Assembly (NCBI GenBank): GCA_943358395.1
Contig: CALRGY010000003.1
Coordinates: forward strand, 1 to 57,930
From: Candidatus Uhrbacteria bacterium
GTDB taxonomy: Bacteria; Patescibacteriota; Patescibacteriia; UBA9934
Direction: 5' to 3'
Length of the DNA: 57,930 bases
Both the position numbers and the translations under genes were made by a program. The first letter of the stretch is position 1. Every line of letters starts with the position of its first letter. The notes under the pieces are model-generated. The model saw nothing but the letters and a program-made list of their open reading frames with translations. It did not search any database and had not been told where the DNA came from. Shown one piece after another: positions 43,030 through 51,461 of this stretch.

Positions 43030-43451
43030 TCCGTACGCCGCTTCGCAGTATCAACTGTGAGCTCTACATCACCGTCCAAAAACGCCTGAAGAATAATCTT
43101 CGCTGCCCAAGCATCTTCCGGCATATCACTGTCATATTCTTGTTGCAATCGACGAGCCTCTGCCGATGTAAACTGTTCGTCAACAACGAAAATCGGCATC
43201 GGAGTTGCCGCTTGAACATCACGAACGAATTGTTTTGTGAGTTTGAGTTGCGTTTCGGTATGGTGCGCGTCCGGAATCGGTAGCCCAATCACAAGCGCCT
43301 CGGCACCTTCATCCCTCGCACGATTCAAAATCGTCGAAATCGCCTTCACTCCCCCATCGATATTCCCCATCGGGAACGCCAAACCCGTCTCATCGTCTCC
43401 AGACGCAAGACCAATCTTCTTCACACCAAAATCAACTCCGAGGTATTTCAC
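43026..43451 (-). CDS. ruvX: RuvX/YqgF family nuclease (pre-16S rRNA processing)
   Basis: RNase H-fold nuclease of the YqgF family, implicated in 16S rRNA 5' end processing. The 141-residue protein begins MKYLGVDFGVKKIGLASGD with the first catalytic Asp. It continues with VIGLPIPDA and DEQFTSAEA (second acidic residue), and the C-terminal DAWAAKIILQAFLD supplies a further Asp. It overlaps the DUF7282 gene and recO by 4 bases each. Confidence 0.95.
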   Translation of the reverse strand: MKYLGVDFGVKKIGLASGDDETGLAFPMGNIDGGVKAISTILNRARDEGAEALVIGLPIPDAHHTETQLKLTKQFVRDVQAATPMPIFVVDEQFTSAEARRLQQEYDSDMPEDAWAAKIILQAFLDGDVELTVDTAKRRTE

Positions 43452-43897
43452 ATGACTTGACGTACGCCTGGAGAAATAAAGTCCGCACGAACAATATCAC
43501 CATTACTTTTCACCGGCATGTCATCGGTAACTACAAACATTCCATCACCATCATCGACGTGAAGAAGAAGCACAAACGGCTCGCCTTCCGTCATTTCATC
43601 CGAAAGTTTTATATCGACCTCAACGTTCTCTCCGATATTCAACAGATCCGAAACTCCGATCATTGGACCAGGAGCACTACCAACCGATCGATGAAGCGTG
43701 ACAAATCCCGGTTTCACAATCGTCACAAGGATTTTCGTTTCATATTTCGTTGGAGTCGTCACCGAGATCGCAGAACCCACAACCTCAACCGGACCGTAGC
43801 TGAGTTCTGGTGCAGACTTTGCGAAGTACAAAAATACTCCAATCGCCGCGATCACGATAATGAGAATAATGCCTCCAAAAATATCATCCTTTTTCAT
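43448..43897 (-). CDS. single-pass membrane protein with DUF7282-like domain
   Basis: A 149-residue protein. A membrane helix lies at about residues 7-26. An extracellular domain follows with VTIVKPGFVTLHRS, IGVSDLLNIGENVEVDIKL and LLLHVDDGDGMF, a pattern I know from DUF7282 (domain first seen in archaeal surface proteins). Function unknown. It is coupled to ruvX by a 4-base overlap and follows map by 3 bases, so it is part of the adk operon. Confidence 0.78.
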   Translation of the reverse strand: MKKDDIFGGIILIIVIAAIGVFLYFAKSAPELSYGPVEVVGSAISVTTPTKYETKILVTIVKPGFVTLHRSVGSAPGPMIGVSDLLNIGENVEVDIKLSDEMTEGEPFVLLLHVDDGDGMFVVTDDMPVKSNGDIVRADFISPGVRQVM

Positions 43898-43900
43898 AAT

Positions 43901-44686
43901 TTATGCGGTTACACCACGAACTTTCGGTACTGGCGTAAGAATTTCAGGGCCATTCGGAAGAATTGCGATAGTAACTTCAAAGTGCGCGGCATCACTACGG
44001 TCTGCAGTAATAATCGTCCATTCATCGTCAGAAACTTCAACGTCGTGTGTTCCCGTAGTCACCATTGGTTCAATAGCGATACACATCCCATCAAGAAGAG
44101 GGGCTTTTGGGAAATTCTTTCCACGAAAATTCGGCACGTTTGGCGCTTCGTGTACCGCATGACCAACGCCGTGACCTACCAAAGATTCAACGATGCCATA
44201 CCCTTTTGGGACAGTGTCTTCAACGGCGCCAGCAATATCCATCACCGTATTCCCAATCACCGCAGCATGAACGCCTGCCATCATCGATTCATGTGTGATA
44301 CGAAGCAAAGTCATTCGCTCTTTCGAGATTGATCCGATTGGCACCGTTACCGCCATGTCGGTACAAAGTTCCTTGTACCAGCAACCAATGTCGAGGCCGA
44401 CGATGTCGCCTTCTTCAAGAACAATCTCGCGATTACCCAAACCGTGAACAACTTCTTCATTGCGCGAAATACACACCGTCGCGGGAAACGGCCTACTCTT
44501 CGATCCATACCCAAGAAACGATGGAGTGCCACCCCCAGCCTCAATAACGCCACGAGCAATATCGTCGAGGTGTTTCATGGTCACACCAGGCTTGGCAGCG
44601 TCAACCGCAGCCTGAAGTGCCTTCGATAATAGTGCACCCCCTTCACGCATCGCCTGGATATCTTCTGCTGTTTTAATATTTGCCAT
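43901..44686 (-). CDS. map: methionine aminopeptidase, type I
   Basis: Removes the initiator Met from nascent proteins. The 261-residue protein has all five metal ligands: two Asp in GLDIG and CTDMA, His in VGHGVGH, Glu in AIEPM and Glu in AHFEVT. Cys in ATVCIS is also typical. It lies 6 bases after adk, the usual secY-adk-map order. The following infA, rpmJ, rpsM, rpsK, rpoA and rplQ genes of other bacteria are not here. Confidence 0.97.
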   Translation of the reverse strand: MANIKTAEDIQAMREGGALLSKALQAAVDAAKPGVTMKHLDDIARGVIEAGGGTPSFLGYGSKSRPFPATVCISRNEEVVHGLGNREIVLEEGDIVGLDIGCWYKELCTDMAVTVPIGSISKERMTLLRITHESMMAGVHAAVIGNTVMDIAGAVEDTVPKGYGIVESLVGHGVGHAVHEAPNVPNFRGKNFPKAPLLDGMCIAIEPMVTTGTHDVEVSDDEWTIITADRSDAAHFEVTIAILPNGPEILTPVPKVRGVTA

Positions 44687-44692
44687 AGAAAA

Positions 44693-45259
44693 TTAACAAC
44701 CTCCCTGTGCCGTGCACACACCATAAATTCGATCCGCCACTTCTTCAACGATACCAACACCGTCTACCTCACGAACCAATCCCTGCGATCGATAATGATT
44801 AATCATCGGCTCTGTGTCTTGATCATATATTTCAAGACGACGACGAATGGCATCTGGCGTGTCATCTGTTCGATGTTCCGTTCGGGATCGATGTGCAATA
44901 CGCTCAATGGAGACTTCGCGAGGAACTTCGATAACAATAACCGCCGTTGGTTTATCATGTTCGGCATACGAATCATACTGATCTTGATTGCGTGGAAAGC
45001 CGTCCAGAATGTATCCGTTTGCACAATCTGGCATATGAAGCCTCGCGCGAAGAACCTCGGCAACAATATTTCCAGGAACAAGCTCGCCCTTTGATTGAAT
45101 AACACGAATGCGCTCTGCAAGATTATCTGTTCCCACAGCAGCATCACGAAGGAGTTGCCCCATTGAAAATTGTGGAATCTTTAATCGTTCAGACAATATT
45201 GCCGCCTGCGTTCCCTTCCCGCACCCCTGTGGCCCAAGGAGAAAAATTCGATGAACCAT
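44693..45259 (-). CDS. adk: adenylate kinase
   Basis: Interconverts ATP, AMP and ADP. The 188-residue protein has the P-loop GPQGCGKGTQ (residues about 9-18), DGFPRNQDQYD and the Arg-rich HRTDDTPDAIRRRL block. The LID is the short form, without the long zinc-type insertion. The ATG at 45259 is preferred over the frame to 45298 and fits a TTGCGA-17-TATCAT promoter just upstream. It begins the adk-map-DUF7282-ruvX-recO operon. Confidence 0.95.
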   Translation of the reverse strand: MVHRIFLLGPQGCGKGTQAAILSERLKIPQFSMGQLLRDAAVGTDNLAERIRVIQSKGELVPGNIVAEVLRARLHMPDCANGYILDGFPRNQDQYDSYAEHDKPTAVIVIEVPREVSIERIAHRSRTEHRTDDTPDAIRRRLEIYDQDTEPMINHYRSQGLVREVDGVGIVEEVADRIYGVCTAQGGC

Positions 45260-45277
45260 AGGAAGAATATGGTGAAA

Positions 45278-45306
45278 ATGATACAGGATTTCACTCAAGC
45301 TCGCAA
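45278..45306 (-). promoter_or_regulatory. adk operon promoter
   Basis: TTGCGA, 17-base spacer, TATCAT on the minus strand, with about 12 bases of leader. Confidence 0.65.
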
Positions 45307-45310
45307 CGAC

Positions 45311-45350
45311 TTTTCAACCCTTAGGGTTGGTCGACCCTTAGGGTTGAAAA
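45311..45350. repeat. 40-base double palindrome upstream of adk
   Basis: Outer arms TTTTCAACCC/GGGTTGAAAA. The unit CAACCCTTAGGGT is itself nearly palindromic and occurs twice. It lies just upstream of the adk -35 and could be an operator or a small dispersed repeat. Confidence 0.7.
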
Positions 45351-45384
45351 AGAAAAAACACCGAGTTTTCTCAGTGTTTTTCAA
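45351..45384 (-). terminator. terminator after secY
   Basis: On the minus strand AAAAACACTGAG AAAA CTCGGTGTTTTTTC follows the secY stop by about 30 bases and ends the ribosomal protein operon. Confidence 0.88.
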
Positions 45385-45410
45385 AATATAGTTCGCGATC
45401 CTTGGATTCC

Positions 45411-46664
45411 TTACACATCGTACGCACGCATAGTCAACTGTGATTGAACCTGCTTCACAATATCGATAACCACTGAAACAACGATAATCATCGAGGCACC
45501 GCCGATGGCAAGGCTTTGATTGCCGGTAATTCCTTGAACAATATTCGGTAATATTGCGATTGTCGCAAGGAAGAATGCACCGGAAAGCAATAAACGATTC
45601 ATAACCCACTGAAGATATTGGGTTGTTTTTTCACCCGGGCGTACACCAGGAATAAATCCGCCCTGCTTTTGCAAGTTTTCCGAAATTTGCTCCGGACGGA
45701 ATACAATAGAAGCGTAGAAGAAAGTAAACGCGAAAACAAGAACAAAGTACAGCACAGCGTGCACGATATTATTCTGGAAGGTTACCACAATCCATTGCGC
45801 AAGATCACGCACGACCTGTGTGCGAGCTTGCATGAAAAATTGAGCCAATAACGGAGGAAGAACAACGATGGAAAGTGCAAAGATAATTGGAATCATGCCG
45901 CCAATATTCAGGCGCAACGGCAAGCTTGATTGCACTTTTCCCGATGTTTGCCCTCCACGAGCATATTGCACGATAATATTGCGCTGCCCTTCCGTCACCA
46001 CTACCACGCCCACGATGGTAACAACAGCAAGAGCAACGAAGAGAATAATGCTCAAAAAGTCACCAGACGTATACGTCGCAGCTGCCTGAGCAACAGCGGA
46101 AGGAAGACCGGCCATGATACCTGCAAAAATCAATAAAGAAATTCCATTTCCAATCTTACGTTCCGTTGCCAATTCACCAAGCCACATTAAAAATACCGTA
46201 CCCGCTGCCATAGAAACTAAGGCGAACATCAACTGCACACCAGTAAGGGCAATGCCAAGCTGCTGTTGACCCTCAAGCAAGCGCAACACCCCATACCCCT
46301 GAAGAAATGCCAAAGGAACCGTTGCGAATCGGGTGTAGCGCGTAATGCGTTGACGACCCTGTTCCTCTTTTTGTAATTCTTCCAAGCTAGGAAAAATCAT
46401 TCCTAAAAGCTGGAAAATAATGGAAGACGTAATATATGGCGAAATTCCCAAAGCAACAACGGAGAAGTTCGTCAACGTTCCTCCCGAGAACATGTTCAAA
46501 ATACCAAGGAATTGATTCCCTGCTAAAATGGAAGAGATCCCTGATGCATCAATGCCCGGAACAGGAATGTGCGCCGCAACGCGGAACACCACAACCACAA
46601 AGACGATGAACAGAAGTGCATTGCGGAGTTCCGGAATGCGGAAGATGCGTTTCAGAGTTTCCAT
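45411..46664 (-). CDS. secY: protein translocase subunit SecY
   Basis: Central channel of the Sec translocon. The 417-residue protein has about ten membrane helices. The N-terminal RVAAHIPVPGID and FSGGTLTNFSVVALGISPYITSSI match the plug region. GQRNIIVQYARGGQ and FVPGVRPGEKT-like (here GFIPGVRPGEKTTQYL) loops are the ribosome-contact segments. It follows rplO by 14 bases. Confidence 0.97.
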   Translation of the reverse strand: METLKRIFRIPELRNALLFIVFVVVVFRVAAHIPVPGIDASGISSILAGNQFLGILNMFSGGTLTNFSVVALGISPYITSSIIFQLLGMIFPSLEELQKEEQGRQRITRYTRFATVPLAFLQGYGVLRLLEGQQQLGIALTGVQLMFALVSMAAGTVFLMWLGELATERKIGNGISLLIFAGIMAGLPSAVAQAAATYTSGDFLSIILFVALAVVTIVGVVVVTEGQRNIIVQYARGGQTSGKVQSSLPLRLNIGGMIPIIFALSIVVLPPLLAQFFMQARTQVVRDLAQWIVVTFQNNIVHAVLYFVLVFAFTFFYASIVFRPEQISENLQKQGGFIPGVRPGEKTTQYLQWVMNRLLLSGAFFLATIAILPNIVQGITGNQSLAIGGASMIIVVSVVIDIVKQVQSQLTMRAYDV

Positions 46665-46678
46665 ACGTAGAAAAGAAG

Positions 46679-47116
46679 CTAGACGTTTACTGTTCCGCCG
46701 ACCTTCGTGATCTTTTCTGCTGCAGATGCAGAAACGGTACAGTTCTTTACGGTAACTGCAATGGTAATGTCTCCGTTTCCAAGAATCTTTACCGGGGATG
46801 TTTTGCTCAATACGAGTCCTTTTTTAACGAGAGTTGCCGGCGTGACATATTCACCAGCAATATATTTTGAAGTAATAGACTCCAAATTCACCGTCTGTAC
46901 CTTTGGCGTAAGCGATTTAAATCCACGCATCTTCGGCGTTGCAAGCATAAGGCTACGCATACCAAGGCGCTTCAAACCACCAACACCAGAACGAGCACTC
47001 TGACCTTTTTGTCCGCGACCAGCTGTGGTGCCACGCGATCCCAAGCCGCGACCAACGCGACGCTTGTTACGTTTTGCGCCCAATGCCGAACGAAGAGTTG
47101 AAAGAGAAATTGCCAT
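46679..47116 (-). CDS. rplO: 50S ribosomal protein L15
   Basis: uL15, 145 residues. The N-terminal Gly/Arg-rich part KRVGRG-like (here RRVGRGLGSRGTTAGRGQKGQ) and the LPKRGF-like hinge, seen as TPKMRGF, are typical. It follows rpsE by 1 base: the rpmD gene (uL30), which normally lies between them, is absent. Confidence 0.96.
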   Translation of the reverse strand: MAISLSTLRSALGAKRNKRRVGRGLGSRGTTAGRGQKGQSARSGVGGLKRLGMRSLMLATPKMRGFKSLTPKVQTVNLESITSKYIAGEYVTPATLVKKGLVLSKTSPVKILGNGDITIAVTVKNCTVSASAAEKITKVGGTVNV

Positions 47117-47117
47117 A

Positions 47118-47756
47118 TTAGGCTGTGATTACCGAAACAGCGTCTGGCTTGCGCAATGCCACAAGAGCCAAGAACGTTGCCTTTGCATTGTTAATCTTAT
47201 TGCTCGATCCCATAAGTTTCGACACTGCGTTTGGAACACCGGCGAGTTCAAGCACCATACGTGCAGGACCACCACACTTAAGCCCCGTACCCTGAGGCGC
47301 AGGCTTCAATAATACGATTGCGGCAGCAAATTTTCGGGTTACTTCGTGAGGAATCGTCTCTTTCACCAACGGAACGGTCACCATGTTCTTCTTTGCTTGA
47401 CGGAATGCTTTTTCCACCGCCATAGCAACATCGGCACCCTTTGCAACACCAAATCCTACTCTGCCACGACGATCACCAATAACTAAACTTGCGCGAAAAC
47501 GCATACGCTTTCCTCCCTTCGTCACACGAGTAACGCGAGCAAGTTCAAGAATTTTCTGTTCAAACTCGCGTGGTTCACGGTCGTCACGACGACCGCCACG
47601 TGCGCCACCCTTTCCACGAGAGTCGCCTCCGCCTGGTCGGTTACCACCCTGACCAGGACGACCACCGCGTCCTGCTGCGCCACGATTAGCGCCAAATGCT
47701 GGTCGTGCAGCTCCGGTTGCTGCTACTGGTGCTGTTGTTTTTGGAGAGTCGGTCAT
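47118..47756 (-). CDS. rpsE: 30S ribosomal protein S5
   Basis: uS5, 212 residues, longer than the usual ~165. An N-terminal extension of about 60 residues is rich in Gly and Arg (GRGGRPGQGGNRPGGGDSRG). The core begins near EQKILELARVTRVTKGGKRM with GDRRGRVGFGVAKG and the C-terminal KCGGPARMVLELAGV. It lies directly before rplO and after rplR. Confidence 0.97.
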   Translation of the reverse strand: MTDSPKTTAPVAATGAARPAFGANRGAAGRGGRPGQGGNRPGGGDSRGKGGARGGRRDDREPREFEQKILELARVTRVTKGGKRMRFRASLVIGDRRGRVGFGVAKGADVAMAVEKAFRQAKKNMVTVPLVKETIPHEVTRKFAAAIVLLKPAPQGTGLKCGGPARMVLELAGVPNAVSKLMGSSNKINNAKATFLALVALRKPDAVSVITA

Positions 47757-47759
47757 AGA

Positions 47760-48119
47760 TTAGAACTGAAGTCCGTTTGCACGACATGCTTCCGCAATCG
47801 CCGCAACACGACCATGATAAAGATATGAACCGCGGTCAAACGTCACCGTAGTAATGCCAAGCGCTTTTGCTGCTACCGCAAGAGCAATTCCAACATTCGT
47901 TGCACGAAGTAACGGTTTGTCTGTCCGAAGCATTTTTACATCAGAAGCTGAACATAATGTTTTTCCAACATCATCATTCACCAACTGAGCACTAATGTGC
48001 TTACTTGAACGAAAAACCGTTAAGCGAGGTCGCTCTGCAGTGCCATGAATTTTTGCGCGAGTCCGGAAGGCACGACGTTCTTTTCCGTGACGTTTCGCGA
48101 GGATATTCTTTCGCAACAT
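47760..48119 (-). CDS. rplR: 50S ribosomal protein L18
   Basis: uL18, 119 residues, binds 5S rRNA. Core features are RTRAKIHGTAERPRLTVFRS and FDRGSYLYHGRVAAIAEACR. It follows rplF by 9 bases. Confidence 0.97.
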   Translation of the reverse strand: MLRKNILAKRHGKERRAFRTRAKIHGTAERPRLTVFRSSKHISAQLVNDDVGKTLCSASDVKMLRTDKPLLRATNVGIALAVAAKALGITTVTFDRGSYLYHGRVAAIAEACRANGLQF

Positions 48120-48128
48120 AGGAGAGTA

Positions 48129-48680
48129 TTATTCGCTCTTCGACGCTTTACCAGCCTTACGACGAATAATTTCGTCAGTATAGCGGAAACCCTTTCCCTT
48201 ATACGGTTCAGGTTTTTTCTGAGAACGGATTTCTGCGGCAACTTTTCCAACCAATGCGGCATCAGATCCACTAATTGTAAGAACATTCGCTTCAATCTTC
48301 GCAGAAATTCCTGCAGGTAATACGAATGTTACATCATGTGAAAAACCAAGGGAAAGCATCAACGTCGTGCCTTGCATGCTCATCTTAAACCCAACACCGT
48401 TCAGCTCTAGGGCTTTGACATATCCTTCAGATACGCCTTTTACCATTTGCGCAATGAGTGCGCGCATCGTTCCCCAAATTGCACGATCCTCACGATCTGG
48501 ATCCAAAACAGTCACATCGATCTGCGAAACACCTTCATTCACAGAAAGTGTTGCAGTGGCACGTGGGTGAAGTACAAGCGAAAGCGCACCTTTTGGTCCT
48601 TGTGCAGATACAGTGTTCCCAACAATTGTTGCGGTAACACTAGCAGGCAAGAAGATTGTCTTTTTTCCAATGCGAGACAT
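48129..48680 (-). CDS. rplF: 50S ribosomal protein L6
   Basis: uL6, 183 residues. The start MSRIGKKTIFLP at 48680 is the family norm; the longer frame to 48710 runs into rpsH. The GPYKGKGFRYxxE-like tail appears as PYKGKGFRYTDEIIRRKAGK. Confidence 0.97.
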   Translation of the reverse strand: MSRIGKKTIFLPASVTATIVGNTVSAQGPKGALSLVLHPRATATLSVNEGVSQIDVTVLDPDREDRAIWGTMRALIAQMVKGVSEGYVKALELNGVGFKMSMQGTTLMLSLGFSHDVTFVLPAGISAKIEANVLTISGSDAALVGKVAAEIRSQKKPEPYKGKGFRYTDEIIRRKAGKASKSE

Positions 48681-48684
48681 ATAT

Positions 48685-49080
48685 TTAGTAGATTTCGCAG
48701 ATAAGCTCACCGCCCAAACGACGCTTATACGCTTCCTTATTCGTCATCAATCCGTTTGGCGTGGAAAGAATAGAGAATCCTTGACCAGACCGAACGCTAC
48801 GCAAATTATCCGCCTTTACATACATCCGAAGACTTGGTTTGCTCTTCCGAGCAATAGAGGCAATCATCGGTTCGCCAGTCTCACGATACGCAAGGCGCAC
48901 GCGCAACATGGGCTTCGCACCATCCTGAAACGTTTCCACGGCAGAAAGACACCCTTCTTTTTCAAGGATCTTTGCAATGGCGAACTTCATGTTAGACATC
49001 GGCATCTCAGTAGTCACCGCACGCGTCATGGACGCATTGCGGATTCGAGTGAGCATGTCGGAAATTGGATCGGTCATCAT
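48685..49080 (-). CDS. rpsH: 30S ribosomal protein S8
   Basis: uS8, 131 residues. MTDPISDMLTRIRNASMTR at the N-terminus and the C-terminal ILSTPNGLMTNKEAYKRRLGGE are diagnostic. It lies 3 bases after rpsN. Confidence 0.97.
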   Translation of the reverse strand: MMTDPISDMLTRIRNASMTRAVTTEMPMSNMKFAIAKILEKEGCLSAVETFQDGAKPMLRVRLAYRETGEPMIASIARKSKPSLRMYVKADNLRSVRSGQGFSILSTPNGLMTNKEAYKRRLGGELICEIY

Positions 49081-49083
49081 ATT

Positions 49084-49269
49084 TTACCAGCTTGCTTTTC
49101 GAATGCCCGGAATCTCACCAACGTTCGCAAGTTCACGGAAACAGATACGGCACAGGCCAAAGGCTCGCATAAAGAAGCGTTTACGACCGCAGCGCCAGCA
49201 TCGATGAACGATGCGTGTGCTGAACTTTGGCTTTTTTGCCGACTTTGCAATTTGATTCGTCGTTGCCAT
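49084..49269 (-). CDS. rpsN: 30S ribosomal protein S14, zinc-binding type
   Basis: uS14 type Z, 61 residues. Two zinc pairs, CWRC and CRIC, are present, with RAFGLCRICFRELANVGEIPGI between and after. The short zinc form is complete. It lies between rplE and rpsH. Confidence 0.97.
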   Translation of the reverse strand: MATTNQIAKSAKKPKFSTRIVHRCWRCGRKRFFMRAFGLCRICFRELANVGEIPGIRKASW

Positions 49270-49272
49270 ACC

Positions 49273-49821
49273 TTATTTCTTTTCTTTCAAAGCGAACGGA
49301 AATCCGATCGCTTTCAGAAGGGCAAGACCTTCTTCGTGATTTTTGGCGGTAGTCGTGATCGTGACCTGGAGCCCATGGAGCGATTCCACTTCATCTGGAT
49401 GAATTTCTGGAAATGCAATGTGCTCTGTAAAGCCGTAGTTAAAGTTCCCTTGACTGTCGACGGCAGACTCGGGAATACCACGGAAGTCACGGATACGCGC
49501 AAAAGCGATATTCGTGAGCTTCGTAAGGAAGTCCCACATACGCTTGCCGCGAAGCGTTGTCATCACCCCAACCACCATACCTTCACGAACCTTGAATCCT
49601 GCAATGGATTTCTTCGCCTTCGTACGGACGGGTTGCTGACCGGTAATGCGACGGAACGTTTCCACGACAACATCGGCAAACTTCGCATCTTTTCCTTTCC
49701 CGAGCCCAGCATTGATCGTCACTTTCGTGATGACTGGTGTCTCGTGGACATTCGTGTAGCCGAACGCTTTGCGAAGCGCCGGACCAACGGTCGTCTTCAT
49801 TTGTTCTTGAATATTTTGCAT
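49273..49821 (-). CDS. rplE: 50S ribosomal protein L5
   Basis: uL5, 182 residues, contacts 5S rRNA. Recognised by RITGQQPVRTKAKKSIAGFKVREG, TLRGKRMWDFL and the FPEIxxDExxxxxGxxxTI segment (FPEIHPDEVESLHGLQVTI). It lies 1 base after rplX. Confidence 0.97.
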   Translation of the reverse strand: MQNIQEQMKTTVGPALRKAFGYTNVHETPVITKVTINAGLGKGKDAKFADVVVETFRRITGQQPVRTKAKKSIAGFKVREGMVVGVMTTLRGKRMWDFLTKLTNIAFARIRDFRGIPESAVDSQGNFNYGFTEHIAFPEIHPDEVESLHGLQVTITTTAKNHEEGLALLKAIGFPFALKEKK

Positions 49822-49822
49822 A

Positions 49823-50140
49823 CTACGCGAGTTGAATCACATCCTTCTTGCCCTTGACGCGCAACGTACGGAACTTTTTACCATCTTTGATTTGGTATCC
49901 AATACGTCCTTTGACTCCCCCCTCACCAATCACAGCAACCTTCGATGCCTGGAATGGTGCATTGAACGTGACGCGCTGACCAGCAGCAGTTTTCCCTTTT
50001 GCTTTAATATGCTTCACCGCCTGATTCACGCCATCAACGACGACGAGGCTGCGAGCGGGAAAGGTTTGAATCACTTTTCCCTCTTTTCCTTTATGTTTGC
50101 CCGCGATAACGCGAACGTTGTCTCCAGTTTTGATTTTCAT
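49823..50140 (-). CDS. rplX: 50S ribosomal protein L24
   Basis: uL24, 105 residues. The start MKIKTGDNVRVIAGKHKGKEG at 50140 is normal; the longer frame reads into rplN. The KOW motif is in that N-terminal block. Confidence 0.96.
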   Translation of the reverse strand: MKIKTGDNVRVIAGKHKGKEGKVIQTFPARSLVVVDGVNQAVKHIKAKGKTAAGQRVTFNAPFQASKVAVIGEGGVKGRIGYQIKDGKKFRTLRVKGKKDVIQLA

Positions 50141-50150
50141 AGGAGAGGAT

Positions 50151-50522
50151 TTAGAGGACTTCAGGAGCAAGAGAGACGATCTTCGTGAACCCTTCCGCAC
50201 GCAATTCGCGGGCGATTGGTCCAAAAATACGCGTTCCCTTCGGCTCCTTTGAAACACGGTTAATGATGACGCCTGCATTTTCGTCGAAACGAATGTAGGA
50301 ACCGTCCTTACGACGAACCTCTTTTCGTGTACGAACGATCACCGCATGAACGACATCACTCTTCTTTACCATCGTATGTGGAGCAGCCTGTTTTACAACG
50401 GCTGTAACAACATCGCCCAAACGGGCGTATCGCTTCTTATATCCGCCAAGCACACGAATGACTTGAAGTTGTTTTGCGCCGGTATTATCGGCGACACTCA
50501 TCATGGATCGATGTTGCAACAT
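50151..50522 (-). CDS. rplN: 50S ribosomal protein L14
   Basis: uL14, 123 residues. [20 protein letters not shown] and the C-terminal [27 protein letters not shown] blocks (positions about 97-123) are diagnostic. Confidence 0.97.
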   Translation of the reverse strand: MLQHRSMMSVADNTGAKQLQVIRVLGGYKKRYARLGDVVTAVVKQAAPHTMVKKSDVVHAVIVRTRKEVRRKDGSYIRFDENAGVIINRVSKEPKGTRIFGPIARELRAEGFTKIVSLAPEVL

Positions 50523-50533
50523 ACAAAGTCTAA

Positions 50534-50830
50534 TTACGCCTGAGGCACTGAAACAACACGGAAACGCTTTCGAGCTGAAAGCGGGCGCGTCTCTTCTATC
50601 GTCACTGTATCACCCTCATTCGCAACCATTGTTTCATCGTGTGCCATGAATTTTGTGCTCACAATGTAGCGCTTACCGTATTTTGGATGAATTTCTGTAC
50701 GATCAATACGTACAACGATCGTTTTTGGCGTTTTATGAGCAGAAACAACGACGCCGGTAAAACGACGATGCATTGCTACTGGTACAACGGCTAGCTGTAC
50801 AGCCTGTGATGATGTTTTTTGAGTTGCCAT
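50534..50830 (-). CDS. rpsQ: 30S ribosomal protein S17
   Basis: uS17, 98 residues, binds 16S rRNA. The core has [39 protein letters not shown] and [16 protein letters not shown] short N-terminal extension of about 20 residues precedes it. Confidence 0.96.
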   Translation of the reverse strand: MATQKTSSQAVQLAVVPVAMHRRFTGVVVSAHKTPKTIVVRIDRTEIHPKYGKRYIVSTKFMAHDETMVANEGDTVTIEETRPLSARKRFRVVSVPQA

Positions 50831-50833
50831 ACG

Positions 50834-51028
50834 TTAAAGGGTTGTGATCGCGGAGCGCTGTGTCTCCAGGCGAGCAATGCGTTTCTTGGATTCCCGAACG
50901 GTACGTACCGCTCGCAACTGACCAACAGAAAGCTTCAATTTCATATCACGGAGCTTTGCGCGTTCTTCGGCAACCATTGCCAAAAGTTCTTTTGCGGTAA
51001 GTCCCGCCAATGGGTTCGTTTTAGGCAT
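50834..51028 (-). CDS. rpmC: 50S ribosomal protein L29
   Basis: uL29, 64 residues, helical hairpin. LTAKELLAMVAEERAKLRDMK and the LRAVRTVRESKKRIARLET segment match the family. It lies in the standard rplP-rpmC-rpsQ order. Confidence 0.94.
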   Translation of the reverse strand: MPKTNPLAGLTAKELLAMVAEERAKLRDMKLKLSVGQLRAVRTVRESKKRIARLETQRSAITTL

Positions 51029-51031
51029 AGA

Positions 51032-51445
51032 TTAGTTGCGAATAACGATTTTCGTCTTCACGGGAAGCTTGTATGCCGCAAGACGAAATGCTTCTTGTGC
51101 AACTTCCGGCGTCACACCGTCCATCTCAAACATCACAGTGCCGGCACGAACTGGAGTCATATAGTAATCAACTCCTCCCTTCCCCTTACCCATCGGTGCT
51201 TCTGCGCCATGGTTTGTGACAGGATGGTCTGGAAAAATACGGATCCAGATTTTTCCACCGCGCTTAATAGCGCGAGTCATCGCCCGACGCGCTGCTTCAA
51301 TTTGCCGCGCAGTCACCCAGGCTTCAGTAATAGCCTTCAGACCAAAGGATCCAAACGCCACTTCAGTTTTTTGCGTGGCTAAGCGGTCGCCGGTTGTTCG
51401 GCGCTTGTGCCACTTGCGGTATTTCATTTTTTTCGGAAGCAACAT
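51032..51445 (-). CDS. rplP: 50S ribosomal protein L16
   Basis: uL16, 137 residues. [16 protein letters not shown] at the start, [27 protein letters not shown] in the middle and [16 protein letters not shown] at the end are typical. Confidence 0.97.
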   Translation of the reverse strand: MLLPKKMKYRKWHKRRTTGDRLATQKTEVAFGSFGLKAITEAWVTARQIEAARRAMTRAIKRGGKIWIRIFPDHPVTNHGAEAPMGKGKGGVDYYMTPVRAGTVMFEMDGVTPEVAQEAFRLAAYKLPVKTKIVIRN

Positions 51446-51461
51446 ACAAAGATATCAATTC

